Assembly (NCBI GenBank): GCA_024684435.1
Contig: JAIKWV010000033.1
Span: 1-64,000, forward strand
Reading direction: 5' to 3'
DNA length: 64,000 nucleotides
From: Clostridiales bacterium
GTDB taxonomy: Bacteria; Bacillota; Clostridia; Oscillospirales; Acutalibacteraceae
The translations under genes were made by a program, and so were the position numbers. Below, piece after piece: positions 62,790 to 64,000 of the stretch (its first letter is position 1; each line of letters starts with the position of its first letter). Under the pieces are notes generated by a model. It was not told the DNA's origin and ran no database searches. It saw only the letters and a list, made by a program, of their open reading frames with translations.

Positions 62790-64000
62790 TTGGCTTTTGA
62801 AGGACTATCCGACCGTCTGGAAGCGGCGTTCAAAAGATTAAGAAGCAAAGGCAGTCTTACAGAGGCTGACGTTAAGGATGCCATGCGAGAGGTGCGCCTT
62901 GCACTTCTTGAGGCGGATGTAAACTATAAGGTTGCCAAGGATTTTACCAATAAAGTTACGGAACGCGCCATCGGCGCTCAGGTCATGGAGAGCCTTACCC
63001 CGGCGCAGATGGTGATAAAAATAGTCAACGAAGAGCTTATCGAGCTCATGGGCGGAACAAGGTCAAGGCTTGCAATAGCGCCCCATCCTCCCACGGTGGT
63101 CATGATGTGCGGACTTCAGGGTTCAGGTAAGACCACCCACAGCACAAAGATAGCTCTCATGCTTAAAAATCAGGGGCACAGGCCTTTGCTTGTTGCCTGT
63201 GATATTTACCGTCCCGCGGCGATCAAACAGCTTCAGGTCATAGGTGAAAAGGCGGGCGTACCGGTGTTTGAGATGGGCACGGAAAACCCGGTCATAATAG
63301 CCAGAGAGGCTGTAAAGCACGCAAAGGACAAGGGTTACGATTATGTGTTCTTAGACACCGCAGGCCGTCTCCACGTGGACGAGGAGCTTATGACGGAGCT
63401 TAAGAACATCAAGGCTGAGGTCCATCCCCACGAGATCCTTTTGGTGGTCGACGCGATGACCGGTCAGGACGCGGTGAACGTTGCCACATCGTTTAACGAC
63501 GCTTTGGGGATCGACGGTCTTGTTCTTACAAAGCTGGACGGCGACACCAGAGGCGGCGCGGCACTTTCAGCCCGCGCGGTAACAGGCAAGCCAATAAAGT
63601 TCGTGGGTATAGGCGAAAAGCTGGGAGACCTGGACTATTTCCATCCGGACAGGATGGCGTCCCGTATTCTTGGCATGGGCGATGTGCTTTCGCTCATCGA
63701 AAAGGCCGAGCAGGCTCTTGATGAAAAAGAGGCTGCCAGGCTGGAGAAAAGGCTTCGCAAAAACAAATTCGACTTTAACGACCTGCTTGCTCAGTTCGCT
63801 CAGATACGCAGGCTCGGTTCGATAAAAGACACTCTGTCGCTTATCCCGGGTCTTGGCAACAAGATCAAGGACGTGGATATTGACGAGGGCGTTTTTGACA
63901 GGACTCAGGCGATCATATATTCAATGACTCCCAAGGAGAGGGAAAACCCGGACATCATCAATCCTTCCCGCAAGCGCCGTATCGCGGCAGGCTGCGGAAT
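62790..64000 (+). CDS. ffh: Signal recognition particle protein Ffh, 3' end cut by window
   Basis: At least 403 codons, open to the window end. SRP GTPase that takes nascent membrane proteins to FtsY and SecY. N-domain starts MAFEGLSDRLEAAFKRLR from a TTG codon with CGGTGGTG upstream. The G-domain has the P-loop MMCGLQGSGKTT, DIYRPAAIKQL, FLDTAGRLH and TKLDGDTRGGA. The last visible part (SMTPKEREN) opens the M domain that binds signal sequences and SRP RNA; its end is outside the window. Confidence 0.97.
   Translation, partial: MAFEGLSDRLEAAFKRLRSKGSLTEADVKDAMREVRLALLEADVNYKVAKDFTNKVTERAIGAQVMESLTPAQMVIKIVNEELIELMGGTRSRLAIAPHPPTVVMMCGLQGSGKTTHSTKIALMLKNQGHRPLLVACDIYRPAAIKQLQVIGEKAGVPVFEMGTENPVIIAREAVKHAKDKGYDYVFLDTAGRLHVDEELMTELKNIKAEVHPHEILLVVDAMTGQDAVNVATSFNDALGIDGLVLTKLDGDTRGGAALSARAVTGKPIKFVGIGEKLGDLDYFHPDRMASRILGMGDVLSLIEKAEQALDEKEAARLEKRLRKNKFDFNDLLAQFAQIRRLGSIKDTLSLIPGLGNKIKDVDIDEGVFDRTQAIIYSMTPKERENPDIINPSRKRRIAAGCG

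Overview
The window looks like chromosome of a Gram-positive gut-type clostridium, most like Ruminococcus and related Oscillospiraceae. The grounds are intact S10-spc-alpha and nusA-infB operons of Firmicute type, zinc-binding (C+) forms of S4, S14 and L36, lipoproteins and threonine-rich extracellular linkers, and a Firmicute-style exopolysaccharide locus with a PHP-type phosphatase. The genus is an inference. No rRNA, tRNA, CRISPR array, insertion sequence or prophage gene was recognised.

Layout. 1-464 is gene-free and full of short palindromes. 0.5-7.5 kb holds mostly minus-strand genes: tyrS, a lipoprotein, a membrane protein with a decayed M28 peptidase domain, a lone sugar-1-phosphate transferase, a cyclase-family hydrolase and prfB; a VanY-type carboxypeptidase lies on the plus strand. 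7.6-19.2 kb holds a RING/zinc-ribbon membrane protein, galU, the rpmH-rnpA-yidD-yidC-khpB cluster (without dnaA), an anion transporter, a GH36 alpha-galactosidase, an LCP-family ligase, a threonine-rich lipoprotein and a ZIP metal transporter. 19.5-34.9 kb is the ribosomal protein super-operon from rpsJ to rplQ, preceded by a structured leader with a terminator and lacking adk. 35.1-38.9 kb holds ribF, typA and an SDR protein on the minus strand. 39.1-46.1 kb is rimP-nusA-ylxR-ylxQ-infB-rbfA-nrnA-truB. 46.2-62.1 kb is an exopolysaccharide locus. 62.3 kb to the end is ylxM-ffh, with ffh cut by the window edge.

How it fits together. Most of the window is the gene-expression core: ribosome, RNA polymerase alpha, translation factors, SecY, YidC and SRP. 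The accessory part is cell-surface polysaccharide. A UDP-HexNAc dehydratase, seven glycosyltransferases, an EpsG-like polymerase, a membrane-anchored GH88/GH105-like hydrolase, a CapA-like lipoprotein, a PHP-type tyrosine phosphatase and a fused Wzz-tyrosine kinase lie in one direction. The initiating sugar-phosphate transferase, galU and the LCP ligase lie elsewhere in the window, and no Wzx flippase is visible.

The most unusual object is the C-terminus of the tyrosine kinase. Residues 479-580 contain 35 tyrosines set in glycine-rich GGY, GKGY and GSY repeats, far beyond the short tyrosine cluster usual for this family. Other points worth a second look are the decayed M28 domain, the prfB gene without its frameshift site, the S10 leader with a possible antiterminator, a family of hairpins sharing one lead-in word, and three DnaA-box-like sites in AT-rich DNA before ylxM-ffh.
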